Shown here piece by piece: positions 38,175 through 49,884 of a stretch of DNA of 64,000 nucleotides (positions within the stretch are counted from its first letter, which is position 1; each line of letters begins with the position of its first letter). The position numbers and the translations under genes are program-made. Source of the stretch: Hyperoodon ampullatus (lineage: Eukaryota > Chordata > Mammalia > Artiodactyla > Ziphiidae); the NCBI GenBank assembly GCA_949752795.1, contig CATKHW010000061.1:682001-746000 (forward strand), given 5' to 3'. The notes under the pieces are model-generated. The model ran no database searches. It saw only the letters and a list, made by a program, of their open reading frames with translations, and was not told the DNA's origin.

Positions 38175-39914
38175 TTGGCCAAATGGGGCGTATGCGTTTT
38201 CTCCTGAATATATTCAGGAGAAAACGCATACGCCCTTTTTGGCCAAGCAAGCAAGCGGGCAATGCAAATCTGCACTACAAAGAAGTATCACTTCCCACCG
38301 GTCAAAAGGGACATCCACAAAATGTGTAAAAACCGGAAAGGCAAGACAGGCCCTGGAGAACAGGGAGCCTTGTTATGCTGATGGGCGGGATGTAAATTGC
38401 CAACTGCCTCTCTGAAGGAGTGCATTGTGTTCCCTAAAACAAGTAAACAACAGAGCTACAGAGCCAAGGGTACTTCCAGTCTAGGGAATATACCTTGGGA
38501 AAACTGAAAATCAAAAAGACACAGCCACCCCAAAATTTAGGGCTGCACTGCTTACAAGGACCTCAACTTGGGTACACCATAAATATCCCAGGAAATATAA
38601 AAATGGTTCAAAAAATTGTGGTACTTACGTACGATGGAATATCCCTCAGCCATGAAATCAATGTCATAAGACCAGTAGCAGCAAAATGGGTGGATTCAGG
38701 TACGATGATTCTAAGTGAAATAAGTCACAGAGAAAAAGAAACTTATCATAAGATATCACTTATGAAGATCCTGTAAACATGGCTACACTTGAACTGAGTT
38801 AGGAAAGAGAACAGTGTCTCACATTTAGAAAACACTCTTATGCCTGCTTAAGGGGGAAGGAGAGGTGGGGTGATGCATAAAACCAGAGTTTGATATAAGC
38901 ACAGGTACCATTCCAAAAACCAACTATGGAATAGACAAGACCTACACCTTCCTCAGTGAAAGGGACTCAAAACCCCATATTTCCCGCAGAGGAATATATC
39001 TGACTAGTAAGAATCTTAAAACCTATGTATTGATATCTCTCCGTAAGGGAATCAAGTGTGTCTAGACTGGCATAAATATGGCAGCGAGAATCAGCTCAAA
39101 CCCATTATAAAAAGGAATTTCAAAAATAAAACAAAAAAAACTGGGAAATTCTTTACAATTCCTTCTGGGTCTCTGATGATACCTGGAATGACCTTATCTA
39201 CAATGACAGCTGGATATGGCATAAGGCTGGACACTTGGGACTGAGAGGATTGGTGAGATTGGGTGAACAAATGCAGACCCTTTAAAGCAATAATGCATGG
39301 CACCCATTCCATGGGTCCCAACTCTCCAGGTTGAAGGGAATATTACTACAGTTATAACATGTACGGGAAACCTAGAGAACGGACACACTGTGAATACGAA
39401 AGGTTTCTAAAACTCAACGAATAGTCCCTCTCCTGGTGCTCCGGTTTGACTTTCCATCTGCTTTACTATCAACCTCCCATCTTGGAGAGACAGCCCCTTT
39501 AACCTCCTGGTTCGCACAGGTTGCCAATTTGGCAGAGGATTAAAGGGAAGAGGGAGAACCAATGAGAGAGTAGCTGTTAGACATTTGGACTGGCACATAT
39601 CACTGTAATTTCCTGGCAGGAAGAAGAATTAACCAAAGTCTCAGCCCCCCACCGGGAACCAGTATAGGTCCTGAACCAAAATTTTGGACTTGCGGTCAGC
39701 TCACCTAAAACGAGTTGAAAAATGGAGCTCAGGGGCACAGCAATTCACAAACTGGCCGAGTAATAAAGGACAACTATCGTCCAAAAATCTGTTGAGGGAA
39801 GGCAATGAGGCGGACTTGAAAGCGAGGCAGAATAGCAGGAAACAGATTTCAAGAGGTACGTTGGAATCACCTTTAAATCACAGGAAGAGGGGCACAACTT
39901 CGACAATGATGCAC
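38175..39914 (+). repeat. Mosaic unit C3/C2/C3 (extra monomer in a four-unit HOR)
   Basis: 1740 bp. Palindrome 38175-38246. L1 part 38262-39140 is C3. The other half 39141-39914 begins as C3 (CCTTATCTACAATG), turns into C2 by about 39457 (CCATCTGC, CCATCTTGG, GGATTAAAGG, GGACTGGCAC) and shows C3 traits again at about 39865 (AATCACCTTTAAATC). Confidence 0.85.
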
Positions 39915-41653
39915 TTGGCCAAATGGGGCGTATGCGTTTTCTCCTGAATATATTCAGGAGAAAATGCATACGCCCTTTTTGGCCAAGCAAGCAAGCGGGC
40001 AATGCAAATCTGCACTACAAAGAAGTATCACTTCCCACCGGTCAAAAGGGACATCCACAAAATGTGTAAAAACCGGAAAGGCAAGACAGGCCCTGGAGAA
40101 CAGGGAGCCTTGTTATGCTGATGGGCGGGATGTAAATTGCCAACTGCCTCTCTGGAGGAGTGCATTGTGTTCCCTAAAACAAGTAAACAACAGAGCTACA
40201 GAGCCAAGGGTACTTCCAGTCTAGCGAATATACCTTGGGGAAACTGAAAATCAAAAAGACACAGCCACCCCAAAATTTAGGGCTGCACTGCTTACAAGGA
40301 CCTCAACTTGGGTACACCATAAATATCCCAGGAAATATAAAAATGGTTCAAAAAATTGTGGTACTTACGTACGATGGAATATCCCTCAGCCATGAAATCA
40401 ATGTCATAAGACAAGTAGCAGCAAAATGGGTGGATTCAGGTACGATGATTCTAAGTGAAATAAGTCACAGAGAAAAAGATACTTATCATAAGATATCACT
40501 TATGAAGATCCTGTAAACATGGCTACACTTGAACTGAGTTAGGAAAGAGAACAGTGTCTCACATTTAGAAAACACTCTTATGCCTGCTTAAGGGGAAGGA
40601 GAGGTGGGGTGATGCATAAAACCAGAGTTTGATATAAGCACAGGTACCATTCCAAAAACCAACTATGGAATAGACAAGACCTACACCTTCCTCAGTGAAA
40701 GGGACTCAAAACCCCATATTTCCCGCAGAGGAATATATCTGACTAGTAAGAATCTTAAAACCTATGTATTGATATGTCTCCGTAAGGGAATCAAGTGTGC
40801 CTAGACTGGCATTAATATGGCAGCGAGAATCAGCTCAAACCCATTATAAAAAGGAATTTCAAAAATAAAACAAAAAAAACTGGGAAATTCTTTACAATTC
40901 CTTCAGGGTCTCTGATGGTACCTGGAATGACCTTATCTACAATGACAGCTGGATATGGCATAAGGCTGGACACTTGGGAATGAGAGGATTGGTGAGATTG
41001 GGTGAACAAATGCAGACCCTTTAAAGCAATAATGCATGGCACCCATTCCATGGGTCCCAACTCTCCAGGTTGAAGGGAATATTACTACAGTTATAACATG
41101 TACGGGAAACCTAGAGAACGGACACACTGTGAATACGAAAGGTTTCTAAAACTCAACGAATAGTCCCTCTCCTGGTGCTCCGGTTTGACTTTCCATCAGC
41201 TTTACTATCAACCTCCCAACTTGGAGAGACAGCCCCTTTAACCTCCTGGTTCGCACAGGTTGCCAATTTGGCAGAGGATGAAAGGGAAGAGGGAGAACCA
41301 ATGAGAGAGTAGCTGATAGGCATTTGGACGGGCACATATCACTGTAATTTCCCGGCAGGAAGAAGAATTAACCAAAGTCTCAGCCCCCCACCGGGAACCA
41401 GTATAGGTCCTGAACCAAAATTTTGGACTTGCGGTCAGCTCACCAAAAACGAGTTGAAAAATGGAGCTCAGGGGCACAGCAATTCACAATCTGGCCGAGT
41501 AATAAATGACAACTATCATCCAAAAATCTGTTGAGGAAAGGCTAGGAGGTGGACTTGAAAGCGAGGCAGAATAGCAGGAAACAGATTTCAAGAGGTATGT
41601 TGGAATCACCTTTAAATCACAGGAAGAGGGGCACAACTTCGACAATGATGCAC
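39915..41653 (+). repeat. Satellite unit C3 (fourth member)
   Basis: 1739 bp. Palindrome 39915-39986 with ATGCATACG. L1 part 40002-40879 with one G missing in AAGGGGAAGG near 40591. Other half 40880-41653 shares GCTGGATATGGC with the mosaic unit to its left, and has private AAAGGCTAGGAGG near 41536. Confidence 0.85.
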
Positions 41654-43392
41654 TTGGCCAAATGGGGCGTATGCGTTTTCTCCTGAATATATTCAGGAGA
41701 AAACGCATACGCCCTTTTTGGCCAAGCAAGCAAGCGGGCAATGCAAATCTGCACTACAAAGAAGTATCACTTCCACCGGTCAAAAGGGACATCCACAAAA
41801 TGTGTAAAAACCGGAAAGGCAAGACAGGCCCTGGAGAACAGGGAGCCTTGTTATGCTGATGGGCGGGATGTAAATTGCCAACTGTCTCTCTGGAGGAGTG
41901 CATTGTGTTCCCTAAAACAAGTAAACAACAGAGCTACAGAGCCAAGGGCACTTCCAGTCTAGGGAATATACCTAGGGAAAACTGAAAATCAAAAAGACAC
42001 AGCCACCCCAAAATTTAGTGCTGCACTGCTTACAAGGACCTCAACTTGGGTACACCATAAATATCCCAGGAAATATAAAAATGGTTCAAAAAATTGATGT
42101 ACTTACGTACGATGGAATATCCCTCAGCCATGAAATCAATGTCATAAGACCAGTAGCAGCAAAATGGGTGAATTCAGGTACGATGATTCTAAGTGAAATA
42201 AGTCACACAGAAAAAGAAACTTATCATAAGATATCACTTATGAAGATCCTGTAAACATGGCTACACTTGAACTGAGTTAGGAAGGAGAACAGTGTCTCAC
42301 ATTTAGAAAACACTCTTATGCCTGCTTAAGGGGGAAGGAGAGGTGGGGTGATGCATAAAATCAGAGTTTGATATAAGCACAGGTACCATTCCAAAAACCA
42401 ACTATGGAATAGACAAGACCTACACCTTCCTCAGTGAAAGGGACTCAAAACCCCATATTTCCCGCAGAGGAATATATCTGACTAGTAAGAATCTTAAAAC
42501 CTATGTATTGATATGTCTCCATAAGGGAATCAAGTGTGTCTAGACTGGCATAAATATGGCAGCGAGAATCAGCTCAAACCCACTATAAAAAGGAATTTCA
42601 AAAATAAAACAAAAAAAACTGGGAAATTCTTTACAATTCCTTCAGGGTCTCTGATGATACCTGGAATGACCCTATGTACAATGACAGCTGGATGTGGCAT
42701 AAGGCTGGACACTTGGGACTGAGAGGATTGGTGAGATTGGGTGAGCAAATGCAGACCCTTTAAAGCAATAATGCATGGCACACATTCCATGGGTCCCAAC
42801 TCTCCAGGTTGAAGGGAATATTACTACAGATATAACATGTACGGGAATCCTAGAGAACGGACACACTGTGAATACGAAAGGTTTCTAAAACTCAACGAAT
42901 AGTCCCTTTCCTGGTGCTCCGGTTTGACTTTCCATCTGCTTTACTATCAACCTCCCAACTTGGAGAGACAGCCCCTTTAACCTCCTGGTTCGCACAGGTT
43001 GCCAATTTGGCAGAGGATGAAAGGGAAGAGGGAGAACCAATGAGAGAGTAGCTGATAGGCATTTGGACGGGCACATATCACTGTAATTTCCCGGCAGGAA
43101 GAAGAATTAACCAAAGTCTCAGCCCCCCACCGGGAACCAGTATAGGTCCTGAACCAAAATTTTGGACTTGCGATCAGCTCACCAAAAACGAGTTGAAAAA
43201 TGGAGCTCAGGGGCACAGCAATTCACAAACTTGCCGAGTAATAAAGGACAACTATCGTCCAAAAATCTGTTGATGGAAGGCAACGAGGCGGACTTGAAAG
43301 CGAGGCAGAATAGCAGGAAACAGATTTCAAGAGGTACGTTGGAATCACCTTTAAATCACAGGAAGAGGGGCACAACTTCGACAATGATGCAC
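41654..43392 (+). repeat. Satellite unit C1
   Basis: 1739 bp. Palindrome 41654-41725. L1 part 41741-42618 with CCTAGGGAAAAC near 41971, which removes the usual TTG there. Other half 42619-43392. Confidence 0.85.
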
Positions 43393-45131
43393 TTGGCCAA
43401 ATGGGGCGTATGCGTTTTCTCCTGAATATATTCAGGAGAAAACGCATACGCCCTTTTTGGCCAAGCAAGCAAGCGGGCAATGCAAATCTGCACTACAAAG
43501 AAGTATCACTTCCCACCGGTCAAAAGGGACATCCACAAAATGTGTACAAACCAGAAAGGCAAGACAGGCCCTGGAGAACAGGGAGCCTTGTTATGCTGAT
43601 GGGCGGGATGTAAATTGCCAACTGCCTCTCTGGAGGAGTACATTGTGTTCCCTAAAACAAGTAAAGAACAGAGCTACAGAGCCAGGGGCACTTCCAGTCT
43701 AGGGAATAAACCTTGGGAAAACTGAAGATCAATAAGACAGAGCCACCCCAAAATCTAGGGCTGCACTGCTTACAAGGACCTCAACTTGGGTACACCTTAA
43801 ATATCCCAGGAAATATAAAAATGGTTCAAAAAATTGTGGTACTTACGTACGATGGAATATCCCTCAGCCATGAAATCAATGTCATAAGACCAGTAGCAGC
43901 AAAATGGGTGGATTCAGGTATGATGATTCTAAGTGAAATAAGTCACAGAGAAAAAGAAACTTATCATAAGATATCACTTATGAAGATCCTGTAAACATGG
44001 CTACACTTGAACTGAGTTAGGAAAGAGAACAGTGTCTCACATTTAGAAAACACTCTTATGCCTGCTTAAGGGGGAAGGAGAGGTGGGGTGATGCATAAAA
44101 CCAGAGTTTCATATAAGCACAGGTACCATTCCAAAAACCAACTATGGAATAGACAAGACCTACACCTTCCTCAGTGAAAGGGACTCAAAACCCCATATTT
44201 CCCGCAGAGGAATATATCTGACTAGTAAGAATCTTAAAACCTATGGATTGATATGTCTCCGTAAGGGAATCAAGTGTGTCTAGACTGGCATAAACATGGC
44301 AGCGAGAATCAGCTCAAACCCAGTATAAAAAGGAATTTCAAAAACAAAACAAAAAATCTGGGAAATTCTTTACAATTGCTTCAGGGTCTCTGATGAAACC
44401 TGGAATGACCCTATCTACAACGACAGCTGGATGTGGCATAAGGCTGGACACTTGGGACTGAGAGGATTGGTGAGATAGGGTGAACAAATGCAGACCCTTT
44501 AAAGCAATAATGCATGGCACCCATTCCATGGGTCCCAACTCTCCAGGTTGAAGGGAATATTACTACAGTTGTAACATGTACGGGAAACCTAGAGAACGGA
44601 CACACTGTGAATACGAAAGGTTTTTAAAACTCAACGAATAGTCCCTCTCCTGGTGCTCCGGTTTGACTTTCCATCTGCTTTACTATCAACCTCCCATCTT
44701 GGAGAGACAGCCCCTTTAACCTACTGGTTCGCACAGGTTGCCAATTTGGCAGAGGATTAAAGGGAAGAGGGAGAACCAATGAGAGAGTAGCTGTTAGGCA
44801 TTTGGACTGGCACATATCACTGTAATTTCCCGGCAGGAAGAAGAATTAACCAAAGTCTCAGCACCCCACCGGGAACCAGTATAGGTCCTGAACCAAAATT
44901 TTGGACTTGCGGTCAGCTCACCTAAAACGAGTTGAAAAATGGAGCTCAGGGGCACAGCAATTCACAAACTGGCCGAGTAATAAAGGACAACTATCGTCCA
45001 AAAATCTGTTGAGGGAAGGCAATGAGGCGGACTTGAAAGCGAGGCAGAATAGCAGGAAACAGATTTCAAGAGGTACGTTGGAATTGCCTTTAAAGCACAG
45101 GAAGAGGGGCACAACTTCGACAATGATGCAC
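43393..45131 (+). repeat. Satellite unit C2
   Basis: 1739 bp. Palindrome 43393-43464. L1 part 43480-44357 with TGTGTACAAACC near 43541. Other half 44358-45131 with GATAGGGTGAAC near 44474. Confidence 0.85.
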
Positions 45132-46866
45132 TTGGCCAAATGGGGCGTATGCGTTTTCTCCTGAATATATTCAGGAGAAAATGCATACGCCCCTTTTGGC
45201 CAAGCAAGCAAGCGGGCAATGCAAATCTGCACTACAAAGAAGTATCACTTCCACCGGTCAAAAGGGACATCCACAAAATGTGTAAAAACCGGAAAGGCAA
45301 GACAGGCCCTGGAGAACAGGGAGCCTTGTTATGCTGATGGGCGGGATGTAAATTGCCAACTGTCTCTCTGGAGGAGTGCATTGTGTTCCCTAAAACAAGT
45401 AAACAACAGAGCTACAGAGCCAAGGGCACTTCCAGTCTAGGGAATATACCTTGGGAAAACTGAAAATCAAAAAGACACAGCCACCCCAAAATTTAGTGCT
45501 GCACTGCTTACAAGGACCTCAACTTGGGTACACCTTAAATATCCCAGGAAATATAAAAATGGTTCAAAAAATTGATGTACTTACGTACGATGGAATATCC
45601 CTCAGCCATGAAATCAATGTCATAAGACCAGTAGCAGCAAAATGGGTGGATTCAGGTACGATGATTCTAAGTGAAATAAGTCACACAGAAAAAGAAACTT
45701 ATCATAAGATATCACTTATGAAGATCCTGTAAACATGGCTACACTTGAACTGAGTTAGGAAAGAGAACAGAGTCTCACATTTAGAAAACACTCTTATGCC
45801 TGCTTAAGGGGGAAAGAGAGGTGGGGTGATGCATAAAACCAGAGTTTGATATAAGCACAGGTACCGTTCCAAAAACCAACTATGGAATAGCCAAGACCTA
45901 CACCTTACTCAGTGAAAGGGACTAAAATCCCATATTTCCCGCAGAGGAATATATCAGACTAGTAAGAATCTTAAAACCTATGTATTGATATGTCTCCGTA
46001 AGGGAATCAAGTGTGTCAAACTGGCATAAACATGGCAGCGAGAATCAGCTCAAACCCACTATAGAAAGGAATTTCAAAAACAAAACAAAAAACTGGGAAA
46101 TTCTTTACAATTCCTTCAGGGTCTCTGATGAAACCTGGAATGACCCTATCTACAACGACAGCTGGATGTGGCATAAGGAGGGACACTTGGGACTGAGAGG
46201 ATTGATGAGATTGGGTGAGCAAATGCAGACCCTTTAAAGCACAATTGCCTGGCACCCAATCCATGGGTCCCAACTCTCCAGATAGAAGGAAATATTACTA
46301 CAGCTATAACATGTACGGTAAACCGAGAGAACGGACACACTGTGAATACGAAAGGTTTCTAAAACTCAACGAATTGACCCTCTCATGGTGCTCCGGTTTT
46401 ACTTTCCATCTGCTTTACTATCAACCTCCCAACTTGGAGAGACAGCCCCTTTAACCTCCTGGTTCACACACGTTGCCAATTTGGCAGAGGATGAAAGGGA
46501 AGAGGGAGAACCAATGAGAGAGTAGCTGTTAGGCTTTTGGACAGGCACATATCACTGTAATTTCCAGGCAGGAAGAAGAATTAACCAAAGTCTCAGCCAC
46601 CCACCGGGAACCAGTATAGGTCCTGAATCAAAATTTTGAACTTGCGGTCAGCTCACCAAAAACGAGTTGAAAAATGGAGCTCAGGGGCACAACAATTCAC
46701 AAACTGGCCGAGTAATAAAGGACAAATATCATCCAAAAATCTGTTGAGGGAAGGCATTGAGGCGGACTTGAAAGCGAGGCAGAATAGCAGGAAACAGATT
46801 TCAAGAGATACGTTGGAATCGCCTTTAAAGCACAGGAAGAGGGGCACAACTTCGACAATGATGCAC
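45132..46866 (+). repeat. Mosaic unit: C1 switching to a divergent monomer
   Basis: 1735 bp. Palindrome 45132-45203 (ATGCATACGCCCC). L1 part 45219-46092 is C1 (TTCCACCGG, TTGATGTACTT) although the flank left of the palindrome is C2, so the expected C3 monomer is skipped. From about 45760 it is divergent. Other half 46093-46866. Confidence 0.83.
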
Positions 46867-48426
46867 TTGGCCAAAAAGGGCGTATGCGTTTTCTCCTGAA
46901 TATATTCAGGAGAAAACGCATACGCCCTTTTTGGCCATGCAAGCAAGCGGGCAATGCAAATCTGCACTACAAAGAAGTATCACTTCCCACCGGTCAAAAG
47001 GGACATCCACAAAATGTGTAAAAAGCAGAAAGGCAAGACAGGCCTTGGAGAACAGGGAGCCTTGTAATGCTGCTGGGCGTGATGTAAATTGGCAAATGCC
47101 TCTCTGGAGGAGTGCATTGTGTTCCCTAAAAGAAGTAAACAACAGAGCTACATAGCCAAGGGCACTTCCAGTCTAGGGAATATACCTGGGGAAAACTGAA
47201 AATCAATAACACAGAGCCACCCCAAAATTTAGGGCTGCACTGCTTACAAGGACCTCAACTTGGGTACACCTTAAATATCCCAGGAAATATAAAATTGGTT
47301 CAAAAAATTGTGGTAGTTACGTATGATGGAATATCCCTCAGGTATGAAATCAATGTCATAAGACCAGTAGCAGAAAATGGGTGGATTCAGGTACGATGAT
47401 TCTAAGTGAAATAAGTCACACAGAAAAAGAAACTTATCATAATTATCACTTATGAAGATCCTGTAAACATGGCTACACTTGAACTGAGTTAGGAAAGAGA
47501 ACAGTGTCTCACATTTAGAAAACACTCTTATGCCTCCTTAAGGGGGAAGGAGAGGTGGGGTGATGCATAAAACCAGAGTTTGAAATAAGCACAGGTACCA
47601 TTCCAAAAACCAACTATGGAATAGACAAGACCTACACCTTCCTCAGTGAAAGGGACTCAAAACCCCATATTTCCCGCAGAGGAATATATCTGACTAGTAA
47701 GAATCTTAAAACCTATGGATTGATATGTCTCCGTAAGGGAATCAAGTGTGTCTAGACTGGCATAAACATGGCAGCGAGAATCAGCTCAAACCCACTATAA
47801 AAAGGAATTTCAAAAACAAAACAAAAAAACTGGGAAATTCTTTACAATTCCTTCAGGGTCTCTGATGAAACCTGGAATGACCCTATCTACAACGACAGCT
47901 GGATGTGGAATAAGGCTGGACACTTGGGACTGAGAGGATTGGTGAGATTGGGTGAGCAAATGCAGACCCTTTAAAGCAATAATGCATGGCACCCATTCCA
48001 TGGGTCCCAACTCTCCAGGTTGAAGGGAATATTACTACAGTTATAACATGTACGGGAAACCTAGAGAACGGACACACTGTGAATACAAAAGGTTTCTAAA
48101 ACTCAACGAATAGTCCCTCTCCTGGTGCTCCGGTTTGACTTTCCATCTGCTTTACTATCAACCTCCCAACTTGGAGAGACAGCCCCTTTAACCTCCTGGT
48201 TCACACAGGTTGCCAATTTGGCAGAGGATGAAAGGGAAGAGGGAGAACCAATGAGAGAGTAGCTGTTAGGCATTTGGACGGGCACATATCACTGTAATTT
48301 CCCGGCAGGAAGAAGAATTAACCAAAGTCTCAGCCACCCACCGCAAACCAGTATAAGTCCTGAACCAAAATTTTGGAACTGCGGTCAGCTCACCAAAAAC
48401 GAGTTGAAAAATGGAGCTCAGGGGCA
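45761..48426 (+). repeat. Divergent unpaired monomers between Domains C and D
   Basis: From about 45760 the sequence leaves Domain C (GGTACCGTTCC returns at about 45860). It has many private changes not seen elsewhere, such as CAATTGCCTGG near 46243, AATTGACCCTCTC near 46371, GCCATGCAAG near 46934, CTTGTAATGCTGCTGG near 47062 and CATAATTATCACT near 47438. Palindrome spacing is shortened to 1735 and 1737. These look like older monomers that escaped recent homogenisation and now separate two HOR arrays. Confidence 0.75.
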
Positions 48427-48603
48427 CAGCAATTCACAAAGTGGCCGAGTAATAAAGGACAACTATCATCCAAAAATCTGTTGAGGGAAGGCAACGAGGC
48501 GGACTTGAAAGCGAGGCAGAATAGCAGGAAACAGATTTCAAGAGTTACGTTGGAATCACCTTTAAAGCACAGGAAGAGGGGCACAACTTCGACAATGATG
48601 CAC
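46867..48603 (+). repeat. Divergent satellite unit
   Basis: 1737 bp. Palindrome 46867-46938 ending TTTTTGGCCAT. L1 part 46954-47829, heavily changed in its first 500 bases (GGCCTTGGAG, GGCAAATGCC, GTATGATGG, CAGGTATGAAATC). Other half 47830-48603, closer to the consensus. Confidence 0.83.
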
Positions 48604-48674
48604 TTGGCCAAAAAGGGCGTATGCGTTTTCTCCTGAATATATTTAGGAGAAAACGCATACACCCTTTTTGCCAA
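48604..48674. repeat. Palindrome copy with one-base deletion (Domain D SINE-bearing type)
   Basis: The right arm ends TTTTTGCCAA instead of TTTTTGGCCAA, so the element is 71 bases. It also carries ATATTTAGGAG at the centre and CATACACCC. The same state is found at 54135 and 59665, so it marks this HOR position. Confidence 0.85.
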
Positions 48675-49562
48675 GCAAGGAAGCGGGCAATGCAAATCTG
48701 CACTACAAAGAAGTATCACTTCCCACCGGTCAAAAGGGACATCCACAAAATGTGTAAAAACCAGAAAGGCAAGACAGGCCCTGGAGAACAGGGAGCCTTG
48801 TTATGCTGATGGGTGGGATGTAAATTGCCAACTGCCTCTCTGGAGGAGTACATTGTGTTCCCTAAAACAAGTAAAGAACAGAACTACAGAGCCAAGGGCA
48901 CTTCCAGTCTAGGGAATATACTTTGGGAAAACTGAAAATCAATAAGACAGAGCCACCCCAAAATTTAGGGCTGCACTGCTTACAAGGACCTCAACTTGGG
49001 TACACCTTAAATATCCCAGGAAATATAAAAATGGTTCAAAAAATTGTGGTACTTACGTACGATGGAATATCCCTCAGCCATGAAATCAATGTCATAAGAA
49101 CAGTAGCAGCAAAATGGGTGGATTCAGGTACGATGATTCTAAGTGAAATAAGTCACACAAAAAAAGAAACTTATCATAAGATATCACTTATGAAGATCCT
49201 GTAAACATGGCTACACTTGAACTGAGTTAGGAAAGAGAACAGTGTCTCACATTTAGAAAACACTCTTATGCCTGCTTAAGGGGGAAGGAGAGGTGGGGTG
49301 ATGCATAAAACCAGAGTTTGATATAAGCACAGGTACCGTTCCAAAAACCAACTATGGAATAGACAAGACCTACACCTTCCTCAGTGAAAGGGACTCAAAA
49401 CCCCATATTTCCCGCAGAGGAATATATCTGACTAGTAAGAATCTTAAAACCTATGTATTGATATGTCTCCGTAAGGGAATCAAGTGTGTCTAGACTGGCA
49501 TAAACATGGCAGCGAGAATCAGCTCAAACCCACTATAAAAAAGAAATTCAAAAACAAAACAA

Positions 49563-49884
49563 GGGCTTCCCCGGTGGCGCAGTGGCGTTTCCCTGGTGGC
49601 GCAGTGGTTAATAGTCCGCCTGCCAGTGCAGGGGACATGGGTTCGTGCCCCGGTCCGGGAAGATCCCGCATGCCGCGGAGCGGCTGGGTCCGTGAGCCAC
49701 AACTACTGAGCCTGCGTGTCTGGAGCCTGTGCTCCGCAACGGGAGAGGCTGCGACAGTGAGAGGCCCGCGCACCGCGATGAGGAGTGGCCCCCGCTCACC
49801 GCAACTGGAGAAAGCGCACGCACAGAAGCGGAGACCCGACACAGCCAAAAATAAATAAATAAATTAGTTAAAAAAAAAAAAAAA
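49563..49884 (+). mobile_element. tRNA-derived SINE, CHR type, copy 1
   Basis: A non-autonomous retroposon of about 322 bp inserted in the A-rich end of the L1-derived half. It starts GGGCTTCC, has a Pol III A box and B box, the cetacean-typical GCCGCGGAGCGGCTGG stretch near 49671, and ends in AATAAATAAATAAA plus a run of 15 A. Its body is far richer in G+C than the host satellite. The 5' head is partly doubled: a 23-24 bp head (49563-49586) is followed by a second head and the full body. Flanking duplications cannot be fixed because the target is A-rich on both sides. The family name is from memory; a ruminant-type tRNA-Glu SINE is less likely. Confidence 0.9.
49575..49650 (+). promoter_or_regulatory. 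Pol III internal promoter of SINE copy 1
   Basis: TGGCGCAGTGG fits the A-box consensus TRGYNNARYGG at every position and occurs twice, at 49575-49585 (outer head) and 49597-49607 (inner head). GGTTCGTGCCC at 49640-49650 is a B box with two departures from GGTTCGANTCC. Inner A to B spacing is typical of tRNA-derived SINEs. Whether it is transcribed within this heterochromatin is unknown. Confidence 0.8.

Larger units (their letters stand above)
20782..45760 (+). repeat. Domain C: three-monomer higher-order repeat, period 5218 bp
   Basis: Three recognisable monomer types (C1, C2, C3) repeat in order. C1 units start at 24260, 29479 and 34697 (spacing 5218-5219), then at 41654 (spacing 6957, which is four monomers). 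C1 has ATGTACAATGACAGC, ACAGATATAAC and GGAATCCTAG. C2 has CCATCTTGG, GGATTAAAGG and GGACTGGCAC. C3 has CCCATTATAAAAAGG and CCATCAGC. All share GGTACCATTCC and the left palindrome arm AAATGGGG, which separates them from Domains A and D. The first two units, 20782 and 22521, are C2-like and not yet in the 3-mer order. Confidence 0.85.

Noticed and set aside
49563..49650. Functional tRNA gene
   Set aside because: Only the A and B boxes resemble a tRNA; the clover-leaf arms are not formed and the sequence continues as a SINE body with an A-rich tail.
49484..49858. 124-codon plus-strand frame recurring at 55015 and 60545
   Set aside because: It reads from the L1 fossil into the SINE body; SINEs do not encode protein.
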